From: an uncultured Pelagibacteraceae bacterium
Lineage (GTDB): Bacteria; Pseudomonadota; Alphaproteobacteria; Pelagibacterales; Pelagibacteraceae
NCBI GenBank assembly: GCA_902586025.1
Contig: CACIFV010000001.1
Coordinates: 1-64,000 of the forward strand
Direction: 5' to 3'
DNA: 64,000 nt
The position numbers were made by a program, and so were the translations under genes. Below, one piece after another: positions 55,217 through 64,000 of the stretch (positions are counted from its first letter, which is position 1; the number at the start of each line of letters is the position of its first letter). The notes beneath the pieces are model-generated. The model saw only the letters and a list, made by a program, of their open reading frames with translations. It had not been told where the DNA came from and searched no databases.

Positions 55217-55823
55217 ATATCCAATTATTATATTTGAAGGCATTGAAGCCTCAGGAAAAACTACAAATTTTAAAATTGCTGCAAATTATTTAAAAAAACG
55301 GAGAAAAAGTTTTATAAAATTAAGAGAGCCTGGTGGTTCACTTTTTTCTGAAAAAATAAGAAAATTGATTTTAAATAAGAAACTAAATTTAAATAATAAA
55401 ACTGATCTATTACTATTTTATGCTGGAAGATCAGAAAATTTTGAGAAAATTATTAAAAAAAATTATAAAAAAAAAATAATACTAATTGATCGTTTTACAG
55501 ATTCTACTATCGCTTATCAACATTATGGAATGAAAATTGATTTAAAAGTAATTAAAATGCTGAATAAGTTTATAATTGGAAATTTTAATCCTAATATAGT
55601 TTTTTTAAGTACTGTAAATTCAAAAAATTTACAAAAAAGACTTAGAGATAGATCTAAATTAAATAGATATGATAAATTTAAACTTAAATTTTATAACAAA
55701 GTTCAGAACGGATATGAAAAAATATCAAGTAATAAAAGCAAATATATTAAAATTAATTCAAACACTAATACTATAAACGAAGTAAAAAAAATCATAATTA
55801 ATAAACTTGAGAAAATAATATAA
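55209..55823 (+). CDS. tmk: Thymidylate kinase
   Basis: A 204-residue kinase. The P-loop EGIEASGKTT is at 10-19, LREPGG follows the substrate Arg, and DRFTDSTIAYQHYG is the Tmk DR motif. It makes dTDP. Start ATG 55209 is chosen; GTG 55206 directly before it is possible. It lies directly before holB, as in many bacteria. Confidence 0.93.
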   Translation: MSKYPIIIFEGIEASGKTTNFKIAANYLKKRRKSFIKLREPGGSLFSEKIRKLILNKKLNLNNKTDLLLFYAGRSENFEKIIKKNYKKKIILIDRFTDSTIAYQHYGMKIDLKVIKMLNKFIIGNFNPNIVFLSTVNSKNLQKRLRDRSKLNRYDKFKLKFYNKVQNGYEKISSNKSKYIKINSNTNTINEVKKIIINKLEKII

Positions 55824-56693
55824 ATGTCTGAACATTTACTAATAGGACATGATGCATATTTAGAAAAATTTGTAACACTTTACGAAAATAATGAACTTCC
55901 AAATAAAATTTTATTATCTGGTAAAAAAGGTATTGGAAAATCATTGCTTGCTGAAAAATTTTTATATAAAATTTTTAATTCTAAAAACGATTACGAACTA
56001 ATAAAAAACAAGTCTCATCCTAATGTTTTAAATATAAAAAAAAATAATGATAAAAAAAATATAGAAATTGATCAAATTAGAGAAATCGTAAATTTTACAA
56101 ATCAATCTTCCTTTAATAATAAGTCGAGATTTATAATTCTGGAAGATGTCGAATTTTTAAATATAAATTCATCAAATGCTTTATTAAAAAATTTGGAAGA
56201 ACCAAAAGAAGATGTCTTTTTTATTTTAATTTTTAATTCAGAAAAATTTTTAATAGATACGATAAAATCACGATGTATAGAATTTAAATTACTTTTATCT
56301 AATGAAAATGTCAGATTAATTGTCAATAATTACTTTAATGAAAATATATACGATCAAATAAATTCAAATTTGATAAATTATTACTCAACACCTTTTTTTT
56401 TGATATCCTTGATAAATTATATGAATGAATATGAATTATCGGTATCAGAAACCACAGTTGATGATTTATTATTATATTTAATTAATAATAAGCACTTTAT
56501 TAAAGAAGAGTTTATAAAGGATAATTTAAATATGATTATTGAATTATTCTTTTATAAACATATAAAAGCAAAAAAAAAATTTTCATATAAAGTTAAAGAA
56601 TATTATTATTCAAAACTATCTAATGTAAAAAAATTTAATCTTGATTATGAAACTTTTTTTTTAGAATTTAAGGATAAATTACTAAGTGAATAA
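55824..56693 (+). CDS. holB: DNA polymerase III subunit delta' (HolB)
   Basis: A 289-residue AAA+ clamp-loader subunit. The P-loop SGKKGIGKS is at 32-40, the sensor region FIILEDVEFLNINSSNALLK and LEEP segment follow, and IKSRCIEFKL is the SRC motif. It is shorter than E. coli HolB (334) and lacks the zinc-ribbon Cys cluster. It overlaps metG by 8 nt. Confidence 0.88.
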   Translation: MSEHLLIGHDAYLEKFVTLYENNELPNKILLSGKKGIGKSLLAEKFLYKIFNSKNDYELIKNKSHPNVLNIKKNNDKKNIEIDQIREIVNFTNQSSFNNKSRFIILEDVEFLNINSSNALLKNLEEPKEDVFFILIFNSEKFLIDTIKSRCIEFKLLLSNENVRLIVNNYFNENIYDQINSNLINYYSTPFFLISLINYMNEYELSVSETTVDDLLLYLINNKHFIKEEFIKDNLNMIIELFFYKHIKAKKKFSYKVKEYYYSKLSNVKKFNLDYETFFLEFKDKLLSE

Positions 56694-58212
56694 GAATTAT
56701 TATATAACAACACCAATTTACTATCCTTCAGCTAAGCCTCATATGGGACATGCATATTCAAGTATTATTGCTGATTTTTTTGCTCGTTTTAAAAAAATTG
56801 ACGGTTTTAATATCTATTTTTTAACAGGCACAGATGAACATGGATTAAAAATACAAAGATCAGCTGAAAAGCTAAATAAAGATCCAAAATCATTTTGTGA
56901 TGAAATAAGTAAAACATTTGAGGATTTAACTAAAACATTAAACTTATCCAATACAGATTTTATTAGAACTACAGAAGATAGACATAAAATTTCTGTGCAA
57001 AATTTATGGAATATACTTGAAAAAAATAAACAAATTTTTTTGTCCAAATATTCTGGTTGGTATTCTGTATCAGATGAGGCTTTTTACAATGAAGATGAAG
57101 TTGAGGAAAAAGATGGTTTAAAAATTGCTAAATCATCTGGTTCAGCAGTTGAGTGGGTCGAAGAAGAGTCTTTTTTTTTTAAACTTTCAGAATGGGAAAA
57201 ACCGTTATTAGAATTTTATGAAAAAAATAAAAATTTTATTTTACCTGAAAGTAGAAGAAATGAGGTAATCAGCTTTGTCAAAAGTGGCTTAAAAGATTTA
57301 TCTGTCAGTAGAAAAACATTTTCTTGGGGTGTAAAAGTGCCGAGTGATGAAAATCATGTAGTTTATGTATGGTTAGATGCATTAACAAATTATTTAAGTT
57401 CTTTAAAATATCCAGATGAAAATAATGAATTATATAAAAATTTTTGGCCAGCAGATTTACATATTATTGGTAAAGATATATTAAGATTTCATGCTATTTA
57501 TTGGCCAGCATTCTTGTTAGCTGCGAAAATAGAGCCTCCCAAAAGAGTTTATGGACATGGATGGATCCTTTCCGGTGATGAAAAGATGTCAAAATCAAAA
57601 GGAAATATTTTAGATCCATTAGAAATTATAAATGTTTATGGTCTGGATCCATTAAGATATTATTTACTTAAAGAAGTTTCTTTTGGTAATGATGGTAATA
57701 TTTCAGAGGAAAAACTAGAAAATTGTATTAATAGTGATTTGGCAAATAATTTTGGAAATCTTTGTCAAAGAGTACTTTCTTTTGCAGAAAAAAATTGTTC
57801 TTCTTTAATACCTGATCACAAATATAATGATGAAGATTTAGAAATTTTAAAACCATTAAATAATTTAGATAAAATAAGATCATTTATAGACAATCAAGAC
57901 ATAAACCAATATATGAATTTTATTGTTGATAGATTGTTTGCGGCAAACAAATATTTTAATGATCAGGAACCTTGGAAGAAGAAAGATGATAGATCAAGGT
58001 TAAATACAATTGTTTATACTGCATTAGAATTAATTAGAAAAATTACTATCTTGCTTTATCCAGTAATGCCAGAAACATCAGTAAAAGTGCTAAAAGTTTT
58101 TAATGAAACAGAAAATTCTATTGATTTTACATCAATTGATAATAATGAAATTTTAAAAAAAGATTTAAAAATTAATAAATTAGATATTTTGTTTAAAAAA
58201 ATTGAAAAATGA
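56686..58212 (+). CDS. metG: Methionyl-tRNA synthetase
   Basis: A 508-residue class I synthetase, GTG start. TTPIYYPSAKPHMGHAYSS includes the HMGH signature (19-22), and KMSKSKGNILDP the KMSKS loop. No Cys4 zinc knuckle is visible, so it is the shorter zinc-free type. It lacks the C-terminal dimerisation domain. It overlaps tatD by 4 nt. Confidence 0.95.
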   Translation: MNKNYYITTPIYYPSAKPHMGHAYSSIIADFFARFKKIDGFNIYFLTGTDEHGLKIQRSAEKLNKDPKSFCDEISKTFEDLTKTLNLSNTDFIRTTEDRHKISVQNLWNILEKNKQIFLSKYSGWYSVSDEAFYNEDEVEEKDGLKIAKSSGSAVEWVEEESFFFKLSEWEKPLLEFYEKNKNFILPESRRNEVISFVKSGLKDLSVSRKTFSWGVKVPSDENHVVYVWLDALTNYLSSLKYPDENNELYKNFWPADLHIIGKDILRFHAIYWPAFLLAAKIEPPKRVYGHGWILSGDEKMSKSKGNILDPLEIINVYGLDPLRYYLLKEVSFGNDGNISEEKLENCINSDLANNFGNLCQRVLSFAEKNCSSLIPDHKYNDEDLEILKPLNNLDKIRSFIDNQDINQYMNFIVDRLFAANKYFNDQEPWKKKDDRSRLNTIVYTALELIRKITILLYPVMPETSVKVLKVFNETENSIDFTSIDNNEILKKDLKINKLDILFKKIEK

Positions 58213-58970
58213 TAGACTCACATTGTCATCTTGATCACGAGCCTCTTTATTCAAATATCAGCGATGTTATTAAACGTTCTAAAAAAAATGGATTAAAGAA
58301 AATTTTAACTATTTCAACCAATTCAAAAAGTTTTGAAAATATTAAAAAGATTATAAATTTTGATGAAATAATTTATGGAAGTATAGGAATTCATCCTCAT
58401 GAATCTAGCAATGATAAGATGGATAAAAAGTTCATTGTTGAAAATGCTAATAAAATCAAAAAAATAATTGGAGTAGGAGAAACAGGATTAGATTTCTATT
58501 ATGAAAATAGTCATAAAGATGATCAGATTGAAAGTTTTGAGACACATATAGAAGCCTCTATTGAACTAAATTATCCTTTAATAATTCATTCTAGAAGTGC
58601 TGAAAAAGAAACTTTTGATATTTTAAATAGATATAAAAATAGAGATATTAAAATACTTATGCACTGTTTTACAGGTTCAAAAGAGTTTGCTAAAAAAATG
58701 ATGTCATTAAATGCATATTTTTCTGCTAGTGGAATAATAACTTTTAAAAATAGTAATGATCTTCAAGAAACATTTAAAATGATTGAAAATGATAAAATTT
58801 TAATTGAAACAGATAGTCCTTTTTTAGCACCCATACCAATGAGAGGTAAAAAAAACGAACCTTCTTTTATTAAATATACATTGGAAAAACTTTCAGAATT
58901 AAAATCAATAACCTTTGATGAATTAGAAACTATTACAAACAATAATTTTGAAAGATTATTTTTTCAATAA
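58209..58970 (+). CDS. tatD: TatD family metal-dependent hydrolase
   Basis: A 253-residue TIM-barrel hydrolase. MIDSHCHLDH provides His5 and His7, IGVGETGLDFYY the bridging Glu, IIHSR and LMHCFTGS the later His, and IETDSPFLAPIPMRGKKNEP the final Asp. It is a DNase-type TatD family enzyme. It touches the next gene's start. Confidence 0.93.
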   Translation: MIDSHCHLDHEPLYSNISDVIKRSKKNGLKKILTISTNSKSFENIKKIINFDEIIYGSIGIHPHESSNDKMDKKFIVENANKIKKIIGVGETGLDFYYENSHKDDQIESFETHIEASIELNYPLIIHSRSAEKETFDILNRYKNRDIKILMHCFTGSKEFAKKMMSLNAYFSASGIITFKNSNDLQETFKMIENDKILIETDSPFLAPIPMRGKKNEPSFIKYTLEKLSELKSITFDELETITNNNFERLFFQ

Positions 58971-59746
58971 TGAGTATAAAATTTATAATATTAGGTTGCG
59001 GAAGTTCAATGGGTGTACCAAGACCTGATGGATTTTTTGGTAATTGCGATCCTAGAAATAAGAAAAACTACAGAACAAGATGTTCTGCACTTATTAAAAC
59101 ATCTAATGAAAACGTTTTAGTTGATACATCGCCTGATTTAAGACAGCAATTGCTACGTCATAAAATTAAAAAAATCGATAAAGTATACTACTCACATATG
59201 CATGCCGACCAAACTCATGGTATCAATGATTTAAGATCTTTCTTTATCAATAGCAGAAAACAAGTAAACGTTTTTGCAGATAGCCCTACATCTAAACATT
59301 TGAAAGAAAGCTTTTCTTATTGTTTTAAAAGTTACTCAAAGGAATATCCTGCTACTCTAAAATTAAATAAATTAAAAAAAAATTCATTTATTAAACATAA
59401 AAATAAAAATATAAAATTTAAATCGATTGTAGTTGAGCATGGTGCGGTTAAATCTAATTGTTTTATAATTGATAAAAAACTTGCATACATTACTGATGTA
59501 AGTAATATTTACAAAAAAGATTATTCTTATTTTAAAAATCTGAAGTATTTAATAATTGATTGTCTATGGTATAATTTTCATCCATCACACTTTAATTTAG
59601 ACAAATCTTTATTTTTTATTAAGAAATTTAAACCAAAAAAAGCTATTCTTTCAAATTTATCACCAGTGTTAGATTATAATCAGTTAAAGAGAGTTATACC
59701 TAAAAATGTTATACCAGCACATGATGGTTTAACTATAGAACTATAG
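58970..59746 (+). CDS. Metallo-beta-lactamase fold hydrolase (PhnP-like)
   Basis: A 258-residue MBL hydrolase. The metal motif HMHADQTHG gives His76, His78, Asp80 and His83. GCGSSMGVPRPDG near the start and the Cys in GNCDP resemble PhnP/cyclic phosphodiesterases. It may cleave cyclic phosphate esters. It ends the mltB-tatD run and overlaps the convergent peroxidase gene by 6 nt. Confidence 0.88.
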   Translation: MSIKFIILGCGSSMGVPRPDGFFGNCDPRNKKNYRTRCSALIKTSNENVLVDTSPDLRQQLLRHKIKKIDKVYYSHMHADQTHGINDLRSFFINSRKQVNVFADSPTSKHLKESFSYCFKSYSKEYPATLKLNKLKKNSFIKHKNKNIKFKSIVVEHGAVKSNCFIIDKKLAYITDVSNIYKKDYSYFKNLKYLIIDCLWYNFHPSHFNLDKSLFFIKKFKPKKAILSNLSPVLDYNQLKRVIPKNVIPAHDGLTIEL

Positions 59747-60286
59747 TATTTCTTCAATTTTATTTGTAATTTTATTTGATGTAGGTTTTGTAAAAGAAGC
59801 ATATGTTTCCTCTACATTTCCCTCTTTATTGATTAATATTTTATGAAAATTCCATTTAGGAATTGCAGATTTGCCAAAATTATTTTCTGCCCACTTAAAA
59901 ATCTCATGAGCATTCCTTCCTTTTACCTCTGTAATAGTTGTTAATGGAAAATTTATTTCAAAATTAACTTCACAAAATTCTTTTACTTCACTATTGGTTT
60001 TTTTTTCTTGATTAAAAGAGTCTGAGGGAACTCCAAGGACAATAAGACCCTTAGATTTATATTTATCCCATAATTCTTGAAGATCTTCATATTGTTTCGT
60101 GAAACCACAATAACTAGCAGTATTTACTATAAGTATAACTTTATTTTGATAACTTTTTAATTTAATGATTTCTCCATTGATACTTTCTATTTCTAGATCA
60201 TAAAAATTTTCCTGATTATTGCTCATTGCTGAATTTTTAAAAAAAAACATTATTATTGTTAAACTTATTATTATTAATTTTTTCAT
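59741..60286 (-). CDS. Glutathione peroxidase, secreted
   Basis: A 181-residue thiol peroxidase with a signal peptide (~1-20), so probably periplasmic. The catalytic Cys60 is in NTASYCGFTKQYEDLQ, the conserved Gln in DSFNQE and the Trp-Asn pair in PKWNFHKILI. It reduces peroxides. It is 7 nt after nhaA, forming the end of a zinc-ribbon-nhaA-peroxidase operon. Confidence 0.9.
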   Translation of the reverse strand: MKKLIIISLTIIMFFFKNSAMSNNQENFYDLEIESINGEIIKLKSYQNKVILIVNTASYCGFTKQYEDLQELWDKYKSKGLIVLGVPSDSFNQEKKTNSEVKEFCEVNFEINFPLTTITEVKGRNAHEIFKWAENNFGKSAIPKWNFHKILINKEGNVEETYASFTKPTSNKITNKIEEIL

Positions 60287-60293
60287 AAACTAC

Positions 60294-61466
60294 TTACTTA
60301 TTTGGTGTAAGTAGTATTAAGAAGTACCCAAATAAAGTGGATAATAATGACCCAGTTAAAACTCCTATTTTAACTCCATCCATGTATTGCATATTTTCAA
60401 CAAAAGCTAAATTCCCCACAAATAAGCTCATTGTAAATCCAATACCTGTTAAAACACCAACACCGTAAAAATTAAACCAGTTAGAATTATTAGGCATTTG
60501 CGCTATTTTCATTTTTATTGAAACATAAGAAAACAAAAATACACCTAATTGTTTTCCAACAAACAATCCTAACAATATTCCCAATGGAACTTTATTAAGT
60601 AACGATGCAAAAGATAAACCTTCTAATGAAACACCAGCATTTGCAAAAGCAAATAATGGCATAATACCAAATGCAACATAAGGACTGATAGCATGTTCAA
60701 TTTTTATTAATAGTGAAAAGTCTTTATCTTTTTTTCTATGAGGTATAGTCATTGCTAGCAATACACCAGCAATCGTTGCATGAATGCCAGAATTGTGAGT
60801 GAAGTCCCAAAGAAATATTCCAACAATTAAATAAGGTAAAAAATTTTTTATATTAAATTTATTTATTACTAGAAGAACAATAAATGCTAGCAGCATTAAG
60901 CTTAAATATTTAATACTCAGATCTCCTGAATAGAATAATGCAATAATTACAATTGCCCCTAGATCATCTATAATAGCTAAAGCAGTTAGAAAAACTTTTA
61001 AAGATAATGGAACTCTTTTACCCAATAATGAAAGTACACCTAAAGAAAATGCAATATCAGTTGCAGATGGAATAGCCCAACCATTCATTGTTTCACTGTC
61101 CCCAAAATTTATAAAAACATAAAATAATGCAGGAACTAACATGCCTCCTACTGCAGCTATAATTGGAAGAAGTGCTTGTTTTATATTTGAAAGTTCCCCT
61201 TGTAAGAATTCTCTTTTAATTTCCAAAGTTACAAAGAAAAAGAAAATTGCCATTAATGCATCATTTATCCAATGTAACACTGATAACTTTAAACCAAAAT
61301 TATTGATTCCTAAAAATAAATATTTATTCAATGTAGAAAAATATAATTCAGACAAATTAGAATTACTTACAATTAAAGCTATAATGGCTGCAAATAGTAA
61401 AACGAGACCACTAGCAGCTTCTAATTTGAAAAACCATCTAAATGGTTTTGTAATTATCTGAATCAT
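60294..61466 (-). CDS. nhaA: Na+/H+ antiporter NhaA
   Basis: A 390-residue antiporter with about 12 helices. ATDIAFSLGVLSLLG and TALAIIDDLGAIVIIALFYSG carry the essential Asp pair of NhaA, and VTLEIKREFLQGELS is the classic N-terminal loop. It exports sodium in exchange for protons, fitting a marine cell. It starts 2 nt after the zinc-ribbon gene. Confidence 0.95.
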   Translation of the reverse strand: MIQIITKPFRWFFKLEAASGLVLLFAAIIALIVSNSNLSELYFSTLNKYLFLGINNFGLKLSVLHWINDALMAIFFFFVTLEIKREFLQGELSNIKQALLPIIAAVGGMLVPALFYVFINFGDSETMNGWAIPSATDIAFSLGVLSLLGKRVPLSLKVFLTALAIIDDLGAIVIIALFYSGDLSIKYLSLMLLAFIVLLVINKFNIKNFLPYLIVGIFLWDFTHNSGIHATIAGVLLAMTIPHRKKDKDFSLLIKIEHAISPYVAFGIMPLFAFANAGVSLEGLSFASLLNKVPLGILLGLFVGKQLGVFLFSYVSIKMKIAQMPNNSNWFNFYGVGVLTGIGFTMSLFVGNLAFVENMQYMDGVKIGVLTGSLLSTLFGYFLILLTPNK

Positions 61467-61468
61467 TT

Positions 61469-61963
61469 TTACCTGACTAAATCTTTAATAAATAATTTCA
61501 AGTCATTTATTACTTGATACAAACTATCTGACATTTGCACTATGCCAGGAAATATAACGGATAATTGATTTTTAAATGTGTCTATAAGCAAAATAAAGGC
61601 AATAATTGAAATAATTGTTAGAAATATTTTTTTAATAATATTGTTTTCTCTTGAAACCGAACTTTTATCAATAGACACTAATTCTTTTGACGTACTCTCT
61701 TTTGTTGAAGATTTTTTTGATATTTTTTTTCTTATTTTTTTTGTTTCTTTTATAGGGACATCAACTGGTTCTATATTAATCTCTGATTTATTTTCGTTAA
61801 TTTCATTTATATTTATAGTTTCAGTTTCTAATTTTAAATTATCTTCCTTTTTATAAAACCATGTGTGATCGCAATTGCCGCACTTTAAAAGTCTACCTTC
61901 ATCTGGAATTAATTTTTCATCAATATTGAACTTCTTAGCACAGGACGGACATACGATGATCAT
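61469..61963 (-). CDS. Zinc-ribbon (MJ0042-type) single-pass membrane protein
   Basis: A 164-residue protein. The N-terminal zinc ribbon CPSC...CGNC (Cys5/8 and 28/31) is of the MJ0042 kind, followed by a charged linker (~40-110), one membrane helix (~112-132) and a short C-terminal part. Similar proteins are known in alphaproteobacteria, function unknown. It leads the nhaA-peroxidase operon. Confidence 0.85.
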   Translation of the reverse strand: MIIVCPSCAKKFNIDEKLIPDEGRLLKCGNCDHTWFYKKEDNLKLETETININEINENKSEINIEPVDVPIKETKKIRKKISKKSSTKESTSKELVSIDKSSVSRENNIIKKIFLTIISIIAFILLIDTFKNQLSVIFPGIVQMSDSLYQVINDLKLFIKDLVR

Positions 61964-62058
61964 AGATACTTATATACAGCAATTTTTATAAAATTTCCTT
62001 TTAAATAGTGATTAATATACTTTGAAATTTTTTTTATCTACTGTATTAGTACTCAATT

Positions 62059-62135
62059 CGGGGTGTAGCGCAGCCTGGTAGCGCACTTGGTTTGGGACCA
62101 AGGGGCCGTAGGTTCAAATCCTACCACCCCGACCA
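62059..62135 (+). tRNA. trnP: tRNA-Pro (UGG)
   Basis: Acceptor CGGGGTG/CACCCCG, D arm GCGC/GCGC, anticodon stem CTTGG/CCAAG with loop TTTGGGA giving TGG, T arm GTAGG/CCTAC, and CCA encoded at 62133-62135. The acceptor is fully paired. It is 4 nt before the next gene. Confidence 0.97.
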
Positions 62136-62139
62136 TTTT

Positions 62140-62421
62140 ATGAAAAAAGCAAAAATTTATAAACCATCTAAAACTGCTATGCAGTCAGGATTAAAGAAAT
62201 TTGATAAATGGATTATTGAATACATTACTGATGATCCTGGCACTAATCCTTTGATGGGTTGGGAGAGTTCCACAGATACTTATGGTGAATTAAAATTAGA
62301 ATTTTCCACCAAAGAATTAGCAATAGAATATGCAAAAAAAAATAATATTGATTTTGAAGTAATTGAACCAAATAAAAGAAAAATTACCTTAAAATCCTAC
62401 GCTGATAATTTTATAAAATAA
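62140..62421 (+). CDS. NDUFS4-like ETC complex I subunit
   Basis: A 93-residue accessory subunit of NADH:quinone oxidoreductase. KIYKPSKTAMQSGLKK, PLMGWESSTDT and LKLEFSTKELAIEYAKKNN are the NDUFS4/ETC_C1 family marks. It starts at ATG 62140 right after the tRNA; a longer frame would extend into tRNA-Pro and is rejected. It is found in mitochondria and alphaproteobacteria. It is one base before the sbmA-like gene. Confidence 0.88.
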   Translation: MKKAKIYKPSKTAMQSGLKKFDKWIIEYITDDPGTNPLMGWESSTDTYGELKLEFSTKELAIEYAKKNNIDFEVIEPNKRKITLKSYADNFIK

Positions 62422-63419
62422 TGTTTAAATTTTTTACAGAAAGAAGATGGTACGGTTGGAGTATATTTGGATCAATCTTCATATTAGTTTCTACTTGGTA
62501 TCAAGTACAACTGGATGTAAAAATTAACGAATGGTTTGGTGAATTTTACGATACTCTTCAAAAAGCTTTAACAGAACCTGGTTCAGTAACAGAAACTGAA
62601 TTTATTGGATATTTGTTTACATTTGCAAAAGTTGCAGGTCTTTGGATTATAATTGCAATTATAACAGGATTTTTTGTATCTCATTGGGTGTTTAGGTGGA
62701 GAACTTCAATGGCTGAATATTATCATTCACAATGGTTAAAAGCTCGTTTAACAGAAGGAGCTTCACAGAGAGTTCAAGAAGACACTTTAAAATTTGCAAG
62801 AATAATGGAGGGCCTTGGTGTCGGGCTTCTAGATAGTATAATGACTTTAGTGGCCTTCCTACCAATATTATGGGGATTATCTAAACAAGTCGATGTGCTT
62901 CCATGGATTGGTGAAGTTGATCATGCTTTAGTTTGGGTTGCAATAATATCTGCACTTGGAGGAACAGTTTTATTAGCGGCTGTAGGTATTAAATTGCCTG
63001 GTATTGAATATGATATTCAAAAAGAAGAAGCTGGTTATAGAAAAGAACTAGTTCATGGAGAAGATGATCCTATAAGGGCAGCTCCACCTACTATAGGTCA
63101 ATTATATGACAGAGTAAGAGGTATTCACTATAAATCATATTTTCACTACTTATATTTTAATGCAGTGAAGTGGAGTTATTTTCAAGGTATGGTAATTGTT
63201 CCATATTTGGCTTTAGCGCCAACTATTGTATCAGGTGCGATTACTTTGGGTTTTGTTCAACAAATAACCAGAGCATTTGGAAGAGTTGAAAATTCATTAC
63301 AATATTTAGTTAGAAGCTGGTCTACAATAGTAGAATTAATTTCAGTTTGGAAAAGATTAAGTGAATTTGAAGCTAGATTGAAATATAATTTAGAGGAATC
63401 CAATGTTGAAAATATTTAA
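62421..63419 (+). CDS. sbmA: SbmA/BacA-like peptide transporter
   Basis: A 332-residue membrane protein of the SbmA/BacA group. Marks are STWYQVQLDVKINEWFGEFYDTLQ (read as WYQVQLDVKINEWFGEFYD), HWVFRWRTSMAEYY, ASQRVQEDTLKFA, and SWSTIVELISVWKRLSEFE at the end. E. coli SbmA is 406 residues, so this is a shorter form. Family members import antimicrobial peptides and modified compounds, and in Rhizobium BacA affects lipid A. Its stop overlaps the glpX ATG. Confidence 0.88.
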   Translation: MFKFFTERRWYGWSIFGSIFILVSTWYQVQLDVKINEWFGEFYDTLQKALTEPGSVTETEFIGYLFTFAKVAGLWIIIAIITGFFVSHWVFRWRTSMAEYYHSQWLKARLTEGASQRVQEDTLKFARIMEGLGVGLLDSIMTLVAFLPILWGLSKQVDVLPWIGEVDHALVWVAIISALGGTVLLAAVGIKLPGIEYDIQKEEAGYRKELVHGEDDPIRAAPPTIGQLYDRVRGIHYKSYFHYLYFNAVKWSYFQGMVIVPYLALAPTIVSGAITLGFVQQITRAFGRVENSLQYLVRSWSTIVELISVWKRLSEFEARLKYNLEESNVENI

Positions 63420-64000
63420 TGTCTTTAGATAAAGATCTGATTAATCAATTTGTGAAAGTTACTTCAAGAGCTGCAATTAATTGTTATCAATTTCTTGGCA
63501 AAGAAAATAAAAAAATTGCTGATAAAGCTGCAACCGACTCTATGAGAAATGATTTAAATAATCTAGAAATTAATGGAGAAGTGGTGATAGGCGAGGGGGA
63601 ACTCGATGAAGCACCAATGTTATATATAGGTGAAAAACTGGGTAAGGGTAATGGTCCGTATTTAGATATAGCCGTAGACCCACTTGAAGGAACAAACTTT
63701 GCTGCAAAAAATATTCCAGGAGCAATATCAGTTTTAGCAATTTCAGAAAAAGGAAATTTATTCAATGCTCCAGAAACCTATATGAATAAAATTGCAGTGG
63801 GCAAAGATGTTCCATACGATGCGACTGATTTAGATTATCCTATAAAAAAAAATATTTCCAATATTGCAGAGGCCAAAAACAAAAATATTGATGAACTTAC
63901 AGTATGTATTCTCAATAGACCAAGACATAAAGATATCATTGAAGAATTAAAATCATTAAAAGTAAATTTAAAATTAATTTCAGATGGTGATATTTGCGGT
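63419..64000 (+). CDS. glpX: Class II fructose-1,6-bisphosphatase GlpX, 5' part (partial at right edge)
   Basis: The frame is open from ATG 63419 to the window end (194 codons). GEVVIGEGELDEAPMLYIGE and DIAVDPLEGTNFAAKN are the metal and substrate motifs of GlpX; ISDGDICG at the edge is also conserved. It hydrolyses fructose-1,6-bisphosphate in gluconeogenesis. About 130 further residues are expected beyond the window. Confidence 0.93.
   Translation, partial: MSLDKDLINQFVKVTSRAAINCYQFLGKENKKIADKAATDSMRNDLNNLEINGEVVIGEGELDEAPMLYIGEKLGKGNGPYLDIAVDPLEGTNFAAKNIPGAISVLAISEKGNLFNAPETYMNKIAVGKDVPYDATDLDYPIKKNISNIAEAKNKNIDELTVCILNRPRHKDIIEELKSLKVNLKLISDGDICG

Noticed and set aside
61964-62058. Possible small RNA before tRNA-Pro
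   Set aside because: No stable structure or terminator can be seen; it probably contains only the promoters of the tRNA and the divergent zinc-ribbon operon.
62092-62139. Start of the NDUFS4-like gene within tRNA-Pro
   Set aside because: The 16 extra codons are tRNA sequence and have no family similarity; ATG 62140 is right after the tRNA.

Overview
This window is a very AT-rich, gene-dense piece of an alphaproteobacterial chromosome. It fits the marine SAR11 clade (Candidatus Pelagibacter and relatives): strong A/T codon bias, many 1-20 nt gene overlaps, no intergenic stretch above about 170 nt, compact proteins, and alphaproteobacterial gene orders such as argS-nagZ-scpAB-tatABC-serS and mltB-rlpA-dacC-tmk-holB-metG-tatD. 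The clade assignment is inference from content and style; there is no rRNA here to confirm it. No mobile element, CRISPR array, phage gene or replication origin is visible.

Region 1 (1-17 kb) is a phosphate-stress island. After the 3' end of a mannose-phosphate cupin gene, an EamA exporter and a small basic protein, it holds a lipid kinase, a PlcP-type phospholipase C, an Agt-type glycosyltransferase, the sensor kinase PhoR, an unknown secreted protein, the complete pstSCAB-phoU-phoB set, sixA, and polyphosphate kinase plus exopolyphosphatase (ppk-ppx). PhoB-box-like 7-4-7 direct repeats lie before pstS and between the lipid kinase and plcP. Together these genes import phosphate, sense its lack, swap phospholipids for glycolipids and store or recover polyphosphate.

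Region 2 (16.7-18.6 kb, minus strand) is an arsenate-handling operon: a small membrane protein, arsC, an aquaporin and a Nudix hydrolase. A further Pho-box-like repeat lies upstream, suggesting that arsenate detoxification is tied to phosphate starvation, when Pst uptake is high.

Region 3 (18.6-24.9 kb) is a zinc-homeostasis locus: znuC-znuB-zur-peroxiredoxin-membrane protein on the minus strand, and znuA-cobW-WD40 protein-87 aa protein on the plus strand. They diverge from a perfect 15-bp Zur-like palindrome. ZnuA carries a His/Asp-rich loop built from a 93-bp tandem duplication.

Region 4 (24.9-47.4 kb) is mostly housekeeping: xth and erpA, then a continuous plus-strand run from dgt through argS, nagZ, scpAB, tatABC, serS, yajC, secD and secF. 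uvrA diverges from ssb-gyrA-coaD-ppiase-tgt, which is followed by tRNA-Lys.

Region 5 (47.4-64 kb) holds an M48 lipoprotein protease, a DUF502 protein with a possible 25-aa microprotein in front, recG, sdhE, tRNA-Ser, rarD, the mltB-to-tatD/metallo-beta-lactamase run, a glutathione peroxidase-nhaA-zinc-ribbon operon, tRNA-Pro, an NDUFS4-like complex I subunit, an SbmA/BacA-like transporter, and the 5' part of glpX running off the right edge. The most promising material for a poorly described system is the Pho-linked lipid and arsenic set with its unknown secreted protein, and the zinc-stress CobW-WD40-87 aa module.
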